Below the pieces are notes generated by a model. The model saw only the letters and a list, made by a program, of their open reading frames with translations. It did no database searches and was not told the origin of the DNA. From Pseudonocardiales bacterium (GTDB lineage: Bacteria > Actinomycetota > Actinomycetes > Mycobacteriales > Pseudonocardiaceae), in assembly GCA_019241525.1 (NCBI GenBank), contig JAFAWY010000140.1:41407-105406 (forward strand): DNA of 64,000 nucleotides, in the 5' to 3' direction. Both the position numbers and the translations under genes were made by a program. The stretch's first letter is position 1. Every line of letters starts with the position of its first letter. This document shows positions 1-8,541 of the stretch, piece by piece.

Positions 1-1069
1 GTTCGCCCTCGAAATCAATCAGCACCCAACGGGTGACGGTGCGCAGCACCTGACCGAGGTGCAGGTCGCCATGAATGCGCTGCAAGCGCACCGGAGAATC
101 GATCTCACGCACTTCATTGAAGGCTGCCCGCAACGCATCGACGTGCGGCGCCAGTTCCGGTACCTGGCTGGCCACGCTGTCCAACCTCCGCTGCATGCCC
201 GTGGCCAGCGTGTCCAGGTATCCCGGGCTGGCGCGCGAGGCGCCCAGTGCGGTGGCCAAGTCGGCGTGGACGGCAGCCACCGCATGGCCCAACCGATGCG
301 CCTCAGCGGCGAAGTCACCGCCGGCATCCGCCGGGTCGTTTGGCTTGGCAGGGCCGGGCGCACGCTCGATGAGCAGGCTTTCTCCCAGCAGGTCGCGGAC
401 GCTGGCAGTCGCCATCGCCCAGCCCTCGACGGCGCTGCGCAGGAACTCCGACAGCATCCCGTAGGTAACCGGCTCGGCGCCCAACCAACCCTCGATGCTG
501 CCCAGTGGGGCCGCGATGTGTTCGCAGCCCACGGCGGCCAGCGCCCGGTGCAACTCGAGATCCGGGCTGCGACCGATGGCCAGTTTGCGAAACAGCTTGA
601 GGATGTAAGTCTGCCCGTACACCAGCGAGGTGTTGGACTGCTCGGCTCCCACGGGGCGGGAACGCTGCTCGGTGTCCAGCGCGACGCCAGGCTCGGTGGC
701 GAAGCGCAGCCCGGCCACCTCCACGCCGTGCGCTATCGACTCCAGCAACACGGCGGTGAGTTCCGGGTCGTGCACCGCCTGGTACACCGCTTGATCGCCG
801 CACGCAGCTACCCAAGCGTGCCCAAGAAACTCAGGCAGGTCGCTGCGCACGCCAAGCAGGAGCTGGTAGCGGTCTCGAGGCGACTCGCCCTGATCGACCT
901 CGACGACGGCGTGGATCAGCCGGGGATCAGACCCCGCAAGATCGGTGGCGCGTACTGGGATCACCGCACGGATGGGGCGGTCCTTGCCGGCGAACCAGCG
1001 CTGTTCGGCCAGCACCGCCGCCAGCGGATCGGAGATGCCAGCGATGAGGTCAGCAGCGGTACTGGTCAC
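1..1069 (-). CDS. mak: maltokinase Mak, C-terminus beyond the window edge
   Basis: ATP-dependent phosphorylation of maltose to maltose-1-phosphate, the GlgE substrate; cytosolic. About 356 codons are visible and the gene runs off the left edge; family members are about 450 aa, so roughly 100 residues are missing. Translation of the complement shows an N-terminal FAGKDRP stretch near residue 26. The kinase catalytic loop HGDLHLGQ is at about residues 333-340, followed at the window edge by DFEGE, the metal-binding motif of this aminoglycoside-phosphotransferase-like fold. The GTG start at 1069 is the first possible start after an in-frame stop and lies 20 bp inside the 3' end of treS, so the two genes are probably translationally coupled. 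The treS-mak order is the classical arrangement of the pathway. Confidence 0.9.
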   Translation of the reverse strand, partial: MTSTAADLIAGISDPLAAVLAEQRWFAGKDRPIRAVIPVRATDLAGSDPRLIHAVVEVDQGESPRDRYQLLLGVRSDLPEFLGHAWVAACGDQAVYQAVHDPELTAVLLESIAHGVEVAGLRFATEPGVALDTEQRSRPVGAEQSNTSLVYGQTYILKLFRKLAIGRSPDLELHRALAAVGCEHIAAPLGSIEGWLGAEPVTYGMLSEFLRSAVEGWAMATASVRDLLGESLLIERAPGPAKPNDPADAGGDFAAEAHRLGHAVAAVHADLATALGASRASPGYLDTLATGMQRRLDSVASQVPELAPHVDALRAAFNEVREIDSPVRLQRIHGDLHLGQVLRTVTRWVLIDFEGE

Positions 1070-2882
1070 TGGTCACGTCCGGGGTAGGGAGCTCGATGTT
1101 GAACCAATAGAAGCCGTGCCCAGGCAGCGTGAGCAGGTAGGGCAGTTCCCCGATCGGTGGGAAGCGCACCCCGCCGGTCAGCTCCACGGGAACACCGCCC
1201 TCGTACTCAGACAAATCAAGCTCCACCGGTTGCGGAAAGCGAGACATGTTGTTGACGCAAATAACAAGATCGTTCCCATCGTCGGTGTACTTGCGCAGGT
1301 AGGCCAGCACGCTGGGATTGGAGCAGCCGAGTTCGGCGAAATCGCCCAACCCGAAGGCCAGGTGCTCACGGCGCACCTGGATCATCCGCCGGGTCCAGTT
1401 GAGCAATGACTGCGACGAGGTGAACTGCGCTTCGACGTTGACTGCCTGGTACCCGTAGACCGCGTCCATGATCACTGGCAGGTAGATGCGGCCCGGGTCG
1501 CAGCGGGAGAAACCGGCATTTCGGTCGGGGGTCCACTGCATCGGAGTGCGCACCGAGTCGCGATCGCCTAACCAGATGTTGTCCCCCATCCCAATCTCGT
1601 CGCCGTAGTAGAGCACCGGTGACCCGGGCAGGGACAACAGCAGTGCGGTGAACAGTTCCAGCTGGTTGCGGTCGTTGTCCAGCAGGGGAGCGAGACGCCG
1701 CCGGATACCGATGTTCGCGCGCATCCGAGGATCCTTGACGTACTCACTGTACATATAGTCGCGTTCCTCGTCGGTGACCATTTCTAGGGTCAGCTCGTCG
1801 TGGTTGCGCAAAAAGATTCCCCACTGGCAGCCGGACGGGATGGGCGGCGTCTGGGCAAGGATTTCTGAGATCGGGAACCGAGATTCCCGGCGGACCGCCA
1901 TGAAAATACGCGGCATCAACGGGAAATGAAACGCCATATGAGCTTCGTCGCCGCCTGTCGCAGGGTCGCCGAAATACTCGACGACGTCGGCGGGCCATTG
2001 ATTGGCTTCGGCCAACAACACCCGATCCGGGTATTCGTCGTCCACCACTTTGCGGCAGCGTTTCAGGAATTCGTGGGTCCGTGGCAGGTTCTCACAGTTG
2101 GTCCCCTCTTGCTCGAACAGGTAAGGCACCGCGTCCAGCCGGAAGCCGTCTATACCTAAATCAAGCCAGAATCGCAGCACGTCGATCATGGCGTCGCCGA
2201 CAGCAGGATTTTCGTAGTTCAAATCGGGTTGGTGGGAGAAGAAGCGATGCCAGTAAAACTGGCCGCGCACCGGGTCGTAAGTCCAGTTCGAAGCCTCGGT
2301 GTCCACGAAGATGATCCGTGCATCGGCATAGCCGGTGTCCTTGTCACTCCACACATAATAGTCACCGTATGGCCCATCCGGATCTCGCCGTGATTCCTGA
2401 AACCATGGGTGCTGGTCAGAGGTGTGGTTCATCACCAAGTCGGTGATCACCCGGATGCCCCGCTTGTGGGCCTCGTCCAGCAGGACTACGAAATCTTCGA
2501 CGGAGCCGAACTCGGGTAGCACCGCCCGGTAGTCGGAGATGTCGTAACCGCCGTCGCGCAGCGGGGAGGCGTAGAACGGTGGCAACCACAGGCAGTCGAT
2601 GCCCAGCCATTGCAAGTAGTCCAGCTTCTGCGTCAAGCCGGTCAAGTCACCGGTGCCGTTGCAATCAGAGTCGTGGAAGGACCGCACGAGTACCTCGTAG
2701 AAGACGGCACGTTTGTACCAATGTGGGTCTTTCGGCGCAGCTTTGGCATGCTCGAAGTCCTCGGCTTGCGGTTCGACCAGGTGCCCGTCGGACCGCACCG
2801 CCTCGCCAGTGTGCGGAACTCCTTCGAGATCGGGGTGCGATTGATGGTCGAGGGTCTGGGCGCGGAGATCGTCAGACGGCAT
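1050..2882 (-). CDS. treS: trehalose synthase TreS (maltose alpha-D-glucosyltransferase)
   Basis: GH13 enzyme interconverting trehalose and maltose; with Mak it feeds trehalose into the GlgE pathway. From the ATG at 2882 it is 610 aa, close to the roughly 600 aa norm. GH13 motifs are in order: [18 protein letters not shown] with the nucleophile near D250, LLAEANQW with the acid/base near E292, and FLRNHDE with the stabiliser near D362. An in-frame GTG at 2933 would add 17 cysteine- and proline-rich residues. I prefer 2882 because a GAAGG lies about 10 nt upstream and the extension looks non-coding. It overlaps mak by 20 bp and is divergent from the Rieske gene. In related genomes glgE usually lies just upstream; here three genes intervene. 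Confidence 0.93.
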   Translation of the reverse strand: MPSDDLRAQTLDHQSHPDLEGVPHTGEAVRSDGHLVEPQAEDFEHAKAAPKDPHWYKRAVFYEVLVRSFHDSDCNGTGDLTGLTQKLDYLQWLGIDCLWLPPFYASPLRDGGYDISDYRAVLPEFGSVEDFVVLLDEAHKRGIRVITDLVMNHTSDQHPWFQESRRDPDGPYGDYYVWSDKDTGYADARIIFVDTEASNWTYDPVRGQFYWHRFFSHQPDLNYENPAVGDAMIDVLRFWLDLGIDGFRLDAVPYLFEQEGTNCENLPRTHEFLKRCRKVVDDEYPDRVLLAEANQWPADVVEYFGDPATGGDEAHMAFHFPLMPRIFMAVRRESRFPISEILAQTPPIPSGCQWGIFLRNHDELTLEMVTDEERDYMYSEYVKDPRMRANIGIRRRLAPLLDNDRNQLELFTALLLSLPGSPVLYYGDEIGMGDNIWLGDRDSVRTPMQWTPDRNAGFSRCDPGRIYLPVIMDAVYGYQAVNVEAQFTSSQSLLNWTRRMIQVRREHLAFGLGDFAELGCSNPSVLAYLRKYTDDGNDLVICVNNMSRFPQPVELDLSEYEGGVPVELTGGVRFPPIGELPYLLTLPGHGFYWFNIELPTPDVTSDQYRC

Positions 2883-3048
2883 CAGGATGCGACCTTCGTG
2901 ACGGTGGGGCGGGCAGCAGCATGGGCCGGACATGACGCATCGACGCGTCGACCCTGCACGCAGGTCTCAGTCGTACCGGTCCGGCGCGGGGAACGCAAAA
3001 CGGCTACCGTCAGGTGGAACCCGGTCGGGGGACCGGAAGGAGCGCGTG

Positions 3049-4056
3049 ATGGGGGTAGGTGACCGGTTTCCGCTGCGGCGGTTACCGGGCTGGACGTGGG
3101 CTGGCCAGGTCCCGACCTGGCGCGACGCCCGGCCGGGAGTCATCGAGGCGGCGCTGAAGCGCGCGCTGTCCCGCCCGTCAGGCAACTGGTTTGTGCTCGC
3201 CGCCAGCCGGGAGATCCTGGACAACAAGCCGTTCGGCCGGACTATCGCCGGTGTCGAGGTGGTGGCCTGGCGCACCCCCGATGGGACCCTGCATGCTGGC
3301 CCCGGCGAGTGCCCGCACCTCGGTGCGCCGCTGTGCCATGCGGCGGTGGCCTCAGGCAAGCTGGTCTGCCGCTGGCACGGTCTGGCGATCGGGACCCGGG
3401 GCGTCCCGGGGTGGGATCCGTTCCCGGCTCATGACGACGGCGTGCTGGCCTGGGTCCGGCTGGACGGTCAGGGCGGAGAGGAGCCGCTTGCTGCGCCGGT
3501 GCTTGCCCGCAGGCCGAACCCGCAGACCAGCCTGGACGCAGTGTTCACAGGAATCGGGCGCTGCGAGCCGGAAGACGTCATCGCCAACCGGCTCGACCCG
3601 TGGCACGGAAGCTGGTTTCACCCGTACTCCTTCGTTGGGCTGCGGGTAGTCGAAGAACCCGGAGCAGACCCAGGGGATGGCGCTGCGGATGTGGATCGGT
3701 TTGTGGTGGAGGTGGCATTCCGGCTCACCCGGCGGGTAGGAGTGCCGGTGCGCGCCGCGTTCAGCTGCCCCGAACCCCGGACAGTGGTCATGGAGATCCT
3801 GGAGGGGGAGGGCGCAGGCAGTGTCGTGGAGACACATGCCGTCCCGCTGGGTGTCGATGATGCCGGTCATCCCCGGACCGCGGTGATCGAGGCCACTGTC
3901 GCGACCTCACCTCGTCCGGGATTCGCCCTGGCCCGCCGCGGCGCGCCGCTGGTGCGCCCGGCGATGCGCTGGGCGGCAGCCCGGCTATGGCGCGACGATC
4001 TGGCCTACGCGGCCCGTCGCCATGAACTGCGCACAACCGGCCGCTGGCCCGGGTGA
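3049..4056 (+). CDS. Rieske [2Fe-2S] protein, probable carotenoid-linked oxygenase component
   Basis: 335 aa. The Rieske cluster ligands are visible as C88-P-H90 and C107-R-W-H110, about residues 45-130. The remainder resembles the large C-terminal domain (DUF5914 type) of actinobacterial Rieske proteins found beside carotenoid genes. The exact reaction is unknown; in other carotenoid pathways Rieske proteins oxidise ring methyls or modify aromatic end rings, so a role on the CrtU product is inferred from position only. The start at ATG 3049 has GGAAGGA at 3035-3041; a GTG at 3046 is also possible. It is convergent with the CrtU-like gene (22 bp gap) and divergent from treS. No membrane segment is obvious. 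Confidence 0.8.
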   Translation: MGVGDRFPLRRLPGWTWAGQVPTWRDARPGVIEAALKRALSRPSGNWFVLAASREILDNKPFGRTIAGVEVVAWRTPDGTLHAGPGECPHLGAPLCHAAVASGKLVCRWHGLAIGTRGVPGWDPFPAHDDGVLAWVRLDGQGGEEPLAAPVLARRPNPQTSLDAVFTGIGRCEPEDVIANRLDPWHGSWFHPYSFVGLRVVEEPGADPGDGAADVDRFVVEVAFRLTRRVGVPVRAAFSCPEPRTVVMEILEGEGAGSVVETHAVPLGVDDAGHPRTAVIEATVATSPRPGFALARRGAPLVRPAMRWAAARLWRDDLAYAARRHELRTTGRWPG

Positions 4057-4078
4057 GCCCAGAGGAGAGTATCGGCTC

Positions 4079-5662
4079 CTAGTTCGCTTGGGCGAAGCGA
4101 GCGGCGACGGCCCGCATCGGCGCGAACCGGCCCCGAGTCGGCACGGTCCACAGCGGGTGCCCACGCAACCCCCAGCTGGCTAGCAGCGCGTTGGCGGCGA
4201 GCAATCCGCTGCTGGCGGCGCGTTCCATCAGCGCAACCGGAAGATCCACCCGGGTGAAATCGCCGGCCAGCACCACGGCCGGATCGGGCGTGGTGACAGT
4301 GGGTCGGTCAACAAAGGTGCCTGGTGCGAACAGCGGGCAGTCCGCGCGCAGCTCGTGGCGTTCGTCGACGATCGTGGCCGCGGTGGTTTCCGGGTAGACG
4401 CGATGCAGTTCGTCGACGAGCCGACGCTTGCCTTGTTCCGCATCTGAGGTCAACGCGTAAGCGTGCAGTTCGACCACGGATCCGCCAGTGCGGCGGGACC
4501 AGCGGGCTGCTTCACCCTCGAAGCGTTCCAGCACGCTGACGTTGTCCAGGGGCCCGAACCCGCTGGTGCCGAGGAAACCGGGACGATCGGGGCGCACCGG
4601 ACGGTCCAGCCAGAACCGGCAGACCAGAAACGGTGGCGCCATGCGCAACCGGGCAATGCGGGCCCGCCAGCACGCCGTACCGAGGTGCGGGGAGGCGGTG
4701 AGCAGCGTTTGCAACCCGGCGACATCGGTGGCGAGCACCACGGCATCAGCGTCAGCGTCAGCGTCGGCGGTGTCGGTGGCGTTGGCGGAGTTGCTGAGCC
4801 GCACGGTGAAGCGATGCTCGCGCCCAGGACAGATCTCCCGCACCGTGGACCCGGCGGTAACCACGACGCCGAGTTCGGCCAGATAGTCAGCCATCGGTTC
4901 CCACAGCGCCTGCGGGAACGGCTCGGCGGTGACGTCGAACACCAGGCCTTCGGCTGACCCGAGGAAGTAAATGTGGAACATGGTGATCAGCTCGGCTGCG
5001 GACAGCTCGCGCGGATCGGCGAAAAAGCTGCGGGAAAAGACCGAAAATGCCAGGTGGCGTGCGGCCTGCGGGAAGCGCACCCGCTCCAGGAAGGTCATCG
5101 CGTCTTGGTCGTCCAACCGGTGGTAGACCTCCGGCACCGACACGTCGAGCAGCTGCAGCGCAGCCACCAGGTTGATCTGCGTGAGCAGATCCCGCCAGCC
5201 GAAAGTGGGGGACAGCAAGGCGAAGGCCAGTGCGTTCCACGGTGGGGTGCGCGGGAGTCCTTGGAAGGTGTCCCGGTGACCGTTGGCGTCGACCAGTGGG
5301 TAGTCCACTATCGGCACCAGTGCCCGGCCCAGGGGATCGGCCCGCCGTAACAGCGCGCGCAGGTTGTAGTACTGCCGGAAGAAGGCATGGAACCCGCGGC
5401 TCATGGTCACCGTGGAGCCGTCGGCCAAGGTGGTCGGCCAGCCCCGCAGCCGGCCGCCGAGCTGCGGTTCCCGCTCCACCAGCTGAACCTGCACACCGCG
5501 CTCGGCCAGCGCCACCGCAGCCGCCACGCCGGCGATCCCACCTCCGACGACGGCGACCCGGGGGACCGGCCCGTCTGGACGCGGTCGACCGTCCCGCGGG
5601 GGGTGCAGCACGGCCCGGCGGTCCCGGCCGGGCCGATACCCGTTGTGGCTCGACGGGCTCAT
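4079..5662 (-). CDS. CrtU-like FAD-dependent carotenoid desaturase/aromatase
   Basis: 527 aa amine-oxidase-fold flavoprotein. The N-terminal dinucleotide-binding motif GGGIAG is at about residues 40-45, then an acidic residue near 63 and GGRL near 69-72. The C-terminal flavin motif is VVLAGDFTRVDLPVALMERA. Length and the region around SRGFHAFFRQYYNLR resemble CrtU (isorenieratene synthase), which turns beta-ionone rings into aromatic rings by desaturation and methyl migration; a plain phytoene-desaturase-like role is the alternative. Residues 291-307 are an unusual Asn/Thr/Asp/Ala tract encoded by a hexamer-like repeat. The ATG overlaps the upstream methyltransferase stop (ATGA). No crtE, crtB, crtI or crtY is in the window, so substrate supply must come from elsewhere. 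Confidence 0.8.
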   Translation of the reverse strand: MSPSSHNGYRPGRDRRAVLHPPRDGRPRPDGPVPRVAVVGGGIAGVAAAVALAERGVQVQLVEREPQLGGRLRGWPTTLADGSTVTMSRGFHAFFRQYYNLRALLRRADPLGRALVPIVDYPLVDANGHRDTFQGLPRTPPWNALAFALLSPTFGWRDLLTQINLVAALQLLDVSVPEVYHRLDDQDAMTFLERVRFPQAARHLAFSVFSRSFFADPRELSAAELITMFHIYFLGSAEGLVFDVTAEPFPQALWEPMADYLAELGVVVTAGSTVREICPGREHRFTVRLSNSANATDTADADADADAVVLATDVAGLQTLLTASPHLGTACWRARIARLRMAPPFLVCRFWLDRPVRPDRPGFLGTSGFGPLDNVSVLERFEGEAARWSRRTGGSVVELHAYALTSDAEQGKRRLVDELHRVYPETTAATIVDERHELRADCPLFAPGTFVDRPTVTTPDPAVVLAGDFTRVDLPVALMERAASSGLLAANALLASWGLRGHPLWTVPTRGRFAPMRAVAARFAQAN

Positions 5663-6387
5663 TCCGGCTTCTGGGCCGGGTTCCCGGCCGGCTTTCGGGC
5701 AACGACGGTGTGCACGATGCCGCGCTCCCAGCCGGGCATGGTGGCGATCTGGGGATCGGTCAGGCCATGCCGGCGCAATCGCGCAGCCAGCGCATCGACG
5801 GTGTCAAAGCGCAGCACACTGCGCCACAGGTACCGGTAAAGCGCAGCGCGCCCGGTAACCAGCTTTCCAGCTGGGATGATCACGCTCCAGCACACTGCGG
5901 TCCAGATGGCCCGGCTGCGTATTCGACCGTCCAGTGTGTAGTCGTGCACCGCAAACGGCGCTCCAGGGGCCAGCTGCTTGCATAGCCTCGCCAGAACCGA
6001 ATCCGGATCCGGCAGGTTGCGCACCAGATAGGCGGCGAAGATCCCGTCAAATGGTCCGTGGATTCCGGCTGCGGCGAGCTGGTCGGCCTGAGCGTGGACG
6101 AACGACACCCGCTGCGGCCAGTCGGATTGCCGAGCCTTGGCCAGCATGCCGGCCGACCCGTCCACCGCGGTGATCCGTGCCTGGGGCGCCGCGGCCAGCA
6201 GCGCCAATGTCGACGCTCCCGTTCCACAACCCAGATCCAGCAGGTGCAGCCCCGCGCCGTCTCCGGGCAGCCGCATCCGGCGGGCTGATCGTGCCAGGTT
6301 CTGGTAATAGCCGGGACTGGCGGCGACCAGCTGGTCATAACTGGCCGCAGCCGCGTCGAACTCCCGGGTGACGTCGATATAGGTCAC
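5659..6387 (-). CDS. CrtT-like class I SAM-dependent methyltransferase
   Basis: 242 aa. Motif [12 protein letters not shown] lies at about residues 49-59, followed by [11 protein letters not shown] (motif post-I). The rest fits the UbiE/COQ5-like family, including a [10 protein letters not shown] segment near the C-terminus. Methyltransferases called CrtT accompany crtU in Streptomyces carotenoid clusters, and that pairing is the main reason for the name; the acceptor is unknown. The GTG start forms a GTGA overlap with the glgE stop, and its own stop overlaps the crtU-like ATG. glgE, this gene and the crtU-like gene therefore form one tightly coupled unit. Confidence 0.78.
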   Translation of the reverse strand: MTYIDVTREFDAAAASYDQLVAASPGYYQNLARSARRMRLPGDGAGLHLLDLGCGTGASTLALLAAAPQARITAVDGSAGMLAKARQSDWPQRVSFVHAQADQLAAAGIHGPFDGIFAAYLVRNLPDPDSVLARLCKQLAPGAPFAVHDYTLDGRIRSRAIWTAVCWSVIIPAGKLVTGRAALYRYLWRSVLRFDTVDALAARLRRHGLTDPQIATMPGWERGIVHTVVARKPAGNPAQKPE

Positions 6388-8360
6388 GGGGCGGGCGCCG
6401 CCACGCGCAAGATGTGCGCGACGGCAAGCCAGGGTTGCAGTTGCACAAAGTTGGTCGGACCCCAGTGGTAAGTCTCGCCGCTTACTTCGTCGTGCACGTC
6501 GAAGTGGTCGGAGCTGTCCAGGCCCAGAGCCGGCAGGTCCAGCAAGACAGTTCCGCTCACCGTGGTGAACGGGTCCAGGGTGACCACGCAGATCACGATG
6601 TCGCCCGAGGCCGGATCGGTCTTGGAATACGCCAGCAGGGCGTCATTATCCACCTGGTGAAACTGCAATGTTCGCATTTGTTGCAAGGCGGGATGGGCCC
6701 GGCGGATTTCATTGAGCCGGGTGATCCACGGTTCCAGGGATCGGCCCTCGGCCAGCGCAGCGGCGAAGTCTCGGGGGCGCAACTGATACTTCTCGCTATC
6801 CAGGTATTCCTCGCTACCTGGTCTCACCGGGGTGCGCTCGTACAGTTCGAAGCCGGAGTAAACGCCCCATGACGGCGACAGGGTGGCCGCCAATGCGGCG
6901 CGGATGGCGAACATGCCAGGTCCGCCGTACTGCAGCGACGCGTGCAGGATGTCTGGGGTGTTGACGAAAAAGTTCGGCCGGCATTCGTCGAGCCGGGAAA
7001 CCAACTCGGTGGCGTATTCCGTGATCTCCTGCTTGCTGGTGCGCCAGGTGAAGTAGGTGTAGGACTGGGTGAAACCCAGCCGGGCCAACCCGTACAGCCG
7101 GGCTGGCCGGGTGAACGCCTCTGACAGAAACAGCACATCTGGATACTGATCCTTGACTCTCCAGATCAGCCATTGCCAGAAGTCCGGTGGTTTGGTGTGA
7201 GGGTTGTCCACCCGGAAGATCCGCACTCCGCGCTCCACCCAGAACAACATCACGCGCAGCATTTCCTGGTAAATGCCCGGCTGGTCAGCGTCGAAGTTGA
7301 GCGGGTAGATGTCCTGGTAACGCTTAGGGGGATTTTCTGCGTAAGCGATGCTGCCGTCTGGACGGATGGTGAACCACTCCTGGTGCTCTTTGGCCCAGGG
7401 ATGATCCGGCGCGCACTGCAGCGCGAAATCCAGTGCCACCTCCATGCCGAGCTCGCGAGCTCGCGCGACGAACGCCTCGAAGTCTGCCAGCATGCCCAGC
7501 TGGGGATGCACCGCATCGTGGCCACCTTCGACCGAACCGATCGCCCATGGCGATCCGGGGTCGTCGGGTCCGGCAGGCGTGGTGTTGTTCGGGCCCTTCC
7601 GGTTCACCTCGCCGATCGGGTGGATCGGGGGCAGGTACACCACGTCGAAGCCCATGCCGGCGATCCGGTCCAGCTCGCGGCTCGCGGTGGCGAAGGTGCC
7701 ATGCACCGGGTTGCCGTCGGCGTCCCAGCCGCCGGTGGAGCGCGGAAAAAATTCATACCAGGAACTGAACAACGCCTGGGGACGATCCACCCACACCTTG
7801 TGCGACGTGCCCTTGGTGATCAGGTCGCGGAGTGGATCGATCATCAGGATCTGCGCCACCAGCGGGGATAGCGCCGGGCCGACCCGTTCCTCGAGCGGGC
7901 GTCCGGTGGCGCGTAGCGCAGCCGCGGCAGCGCTCAGCGGTACCCGGTCGGCCTGCTGGCCAGGGCGCCGGGCAGCCCGCTCCAGCAGCCGGGCACCGGT
8001 GATCAAATCGTTCAGCAGCTCAGCTTCGGTCTGGCCGGCCGCGATCTTTGCTTCGATGGCATGCCGCCAGCTCTCCCAGGGATCGGCCCAACCATCGACC
8101 CGGAAGACCCACCAACCCACCCGGTCGGGCACGACAGTGGCGACAAACCGGTCGGTGCCCGGCGGGCCGGGCTGCATCCGCACATGCCTGACCACGGAGG
8201 TGCCGGGACCCCGCCAGACCACCGTGGCCCCCACCGCGTCGTGTCCCTCGCGCCAGACCGCGGCGTGCACCGGTAGCTGTTCGCCGACCACGGCTTTGCT
8301 GGGGTACTTGCCGCACGAGACCGTCGGTGTCACGTCGTCTATAGCGATCCGACCACTCAC
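6384..8360 (-). CDS. glgE: alpha-1,4-glucan:maltose-1-phosphate maltosyltransferase GlgE
   Basis: Transfers maltosyl units from alpha-maltose-1-phosphate to growing alpha-1,4-glucan; GH13_3 family, cytosolic. 658 aa, the usual length. The N-terminal region to about residue 110 is the beta-rich domain. The catalytic barrel shows [11 protein letters not shown] with the nucleophile at D385 and FLSEAFTRP with the acid/base at E414. The start is GTG at 8360, with GGGAAGGGG a short distance upstream. It is the first gene of a unit continuing into the CrtT- and CrtU-like genes with 4-bp overlaps, and it is divergent from glgP, so synthesis and breakdown of glucan share a 181-bp control region. Confidence 0.95.
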   Translation of the reverse strand: MSGRIAIDDVTPTVSCGKYPSKAVVGEQLPVHAAVWREGHDAVGATVVWRGPGTSVVRHVRMQPGPPGTDRFVATVVPDRVGWWVFRVDGWADPWESWRHAIEAKIAAGQTEAELLNDLITGARLLERAARRPGQQADRVPLSAAAAALRATGRPLEERVGPALSPLVAQILMIDPLRDLITKGTSHKVWVDRPQALFSSWYEFFPRSTGGWDADGNPVHGTFATASRELDRIAGMGFDVVYLPPIHPIGEVNRKGPNNTTPAGPDDPGSPWAIGSVEGGHDAVHPQLGMLADFEAFVARARELGMEVALDFALQCAPDHPWAKEHQEWFTIRPDGSIAYAENPPKRYQDIYPLNFDADQPGIYQEMLRVMLFWVERGVRIFRVDNPHTKPPDFWQWLIWRVKDQYPDVLFLSEAFTRPARLYGLARLGFTQSYTYFTWRTSKQEITEYATELVSRLDECRPNFFVNTPDILHASLQYGGPGMFAIRAALAATLSPSWGVYSGFELYERTPVRPGSEEYLDSEKYQLRPRDFAAALAEGRSLEPWITRLNEIRRAHPALQQMRTLQFHQVDNDALLAYSKTDPASGDIVICVVTLDPFTTVSGTVLLDLPALGLDSSDHFDVHDEVSGETYHWGPTNFVQLQPWLAVAHILRVAAPAP

Positions 8361-8438
8361 CGCTGGTGCCCCTTCCCTCGGTCCCGGTGTCTAGTCTGCC
8401 GTGGCTGGACCGGTGACGCGCGCCCGGATCCGGTACTC

Positions 8439-8459
8439 GTCACTGCTTTTTTGCGTGAC
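8439..8459. promoter_or_regulatory. inverted repeat in the glgE-glgP divergent promoter region
   Basis: Arms GTCACTGC (8439-8446) and GCGTGAC (8453-8459) flank six T residues, a near-perfect dyad with one extra base in the left arm. It sits in the 181-bp gap between divergent glgE and glgP and could be an operator for both. A small hairpin in the glgE leader is the alternative. No regulator is encoded next to it. Confidence 0.35.
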
Positions 8460-8529
8460 TTTTGCCGAGGACCCGAGCAATCACGAAGTCGTAACACGCC
8501 GTTCGGGCCCGCGACGGGCTTTGGCAAGA

Positions 8530-8535
8530 TAAAGT
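8530..8535 (+). promoter_or_regulatory. candidate -10 box for leaderless glgP
   Basis: TAAAGT ends 6 nt before the glgP GTG and no Shine-Dalgarno precedes that start. This is the usual actinobacterial pattern of a TANNNT box set for transcription to begin at the start codon. No convincing -35 is seen. Confidence 0.4.
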
Positions 8536-8541
8536 CCGCCC

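Noticed and set aside
59..1087. 342-codon plus-strand frame over mak
   Set aside because: Antisense to mak, which shows HGDLHLGQ and DFEGE; the plus frame has no recognisable domain.
2988..3011. GGGAAC and CGTC as a SigE/SigH-type promoter before the Rieske gene
   Set aside because: The spacer is about 13 nt, shorter than the usual 16-17; TACCGT at 3005-3010 is as good a -10.
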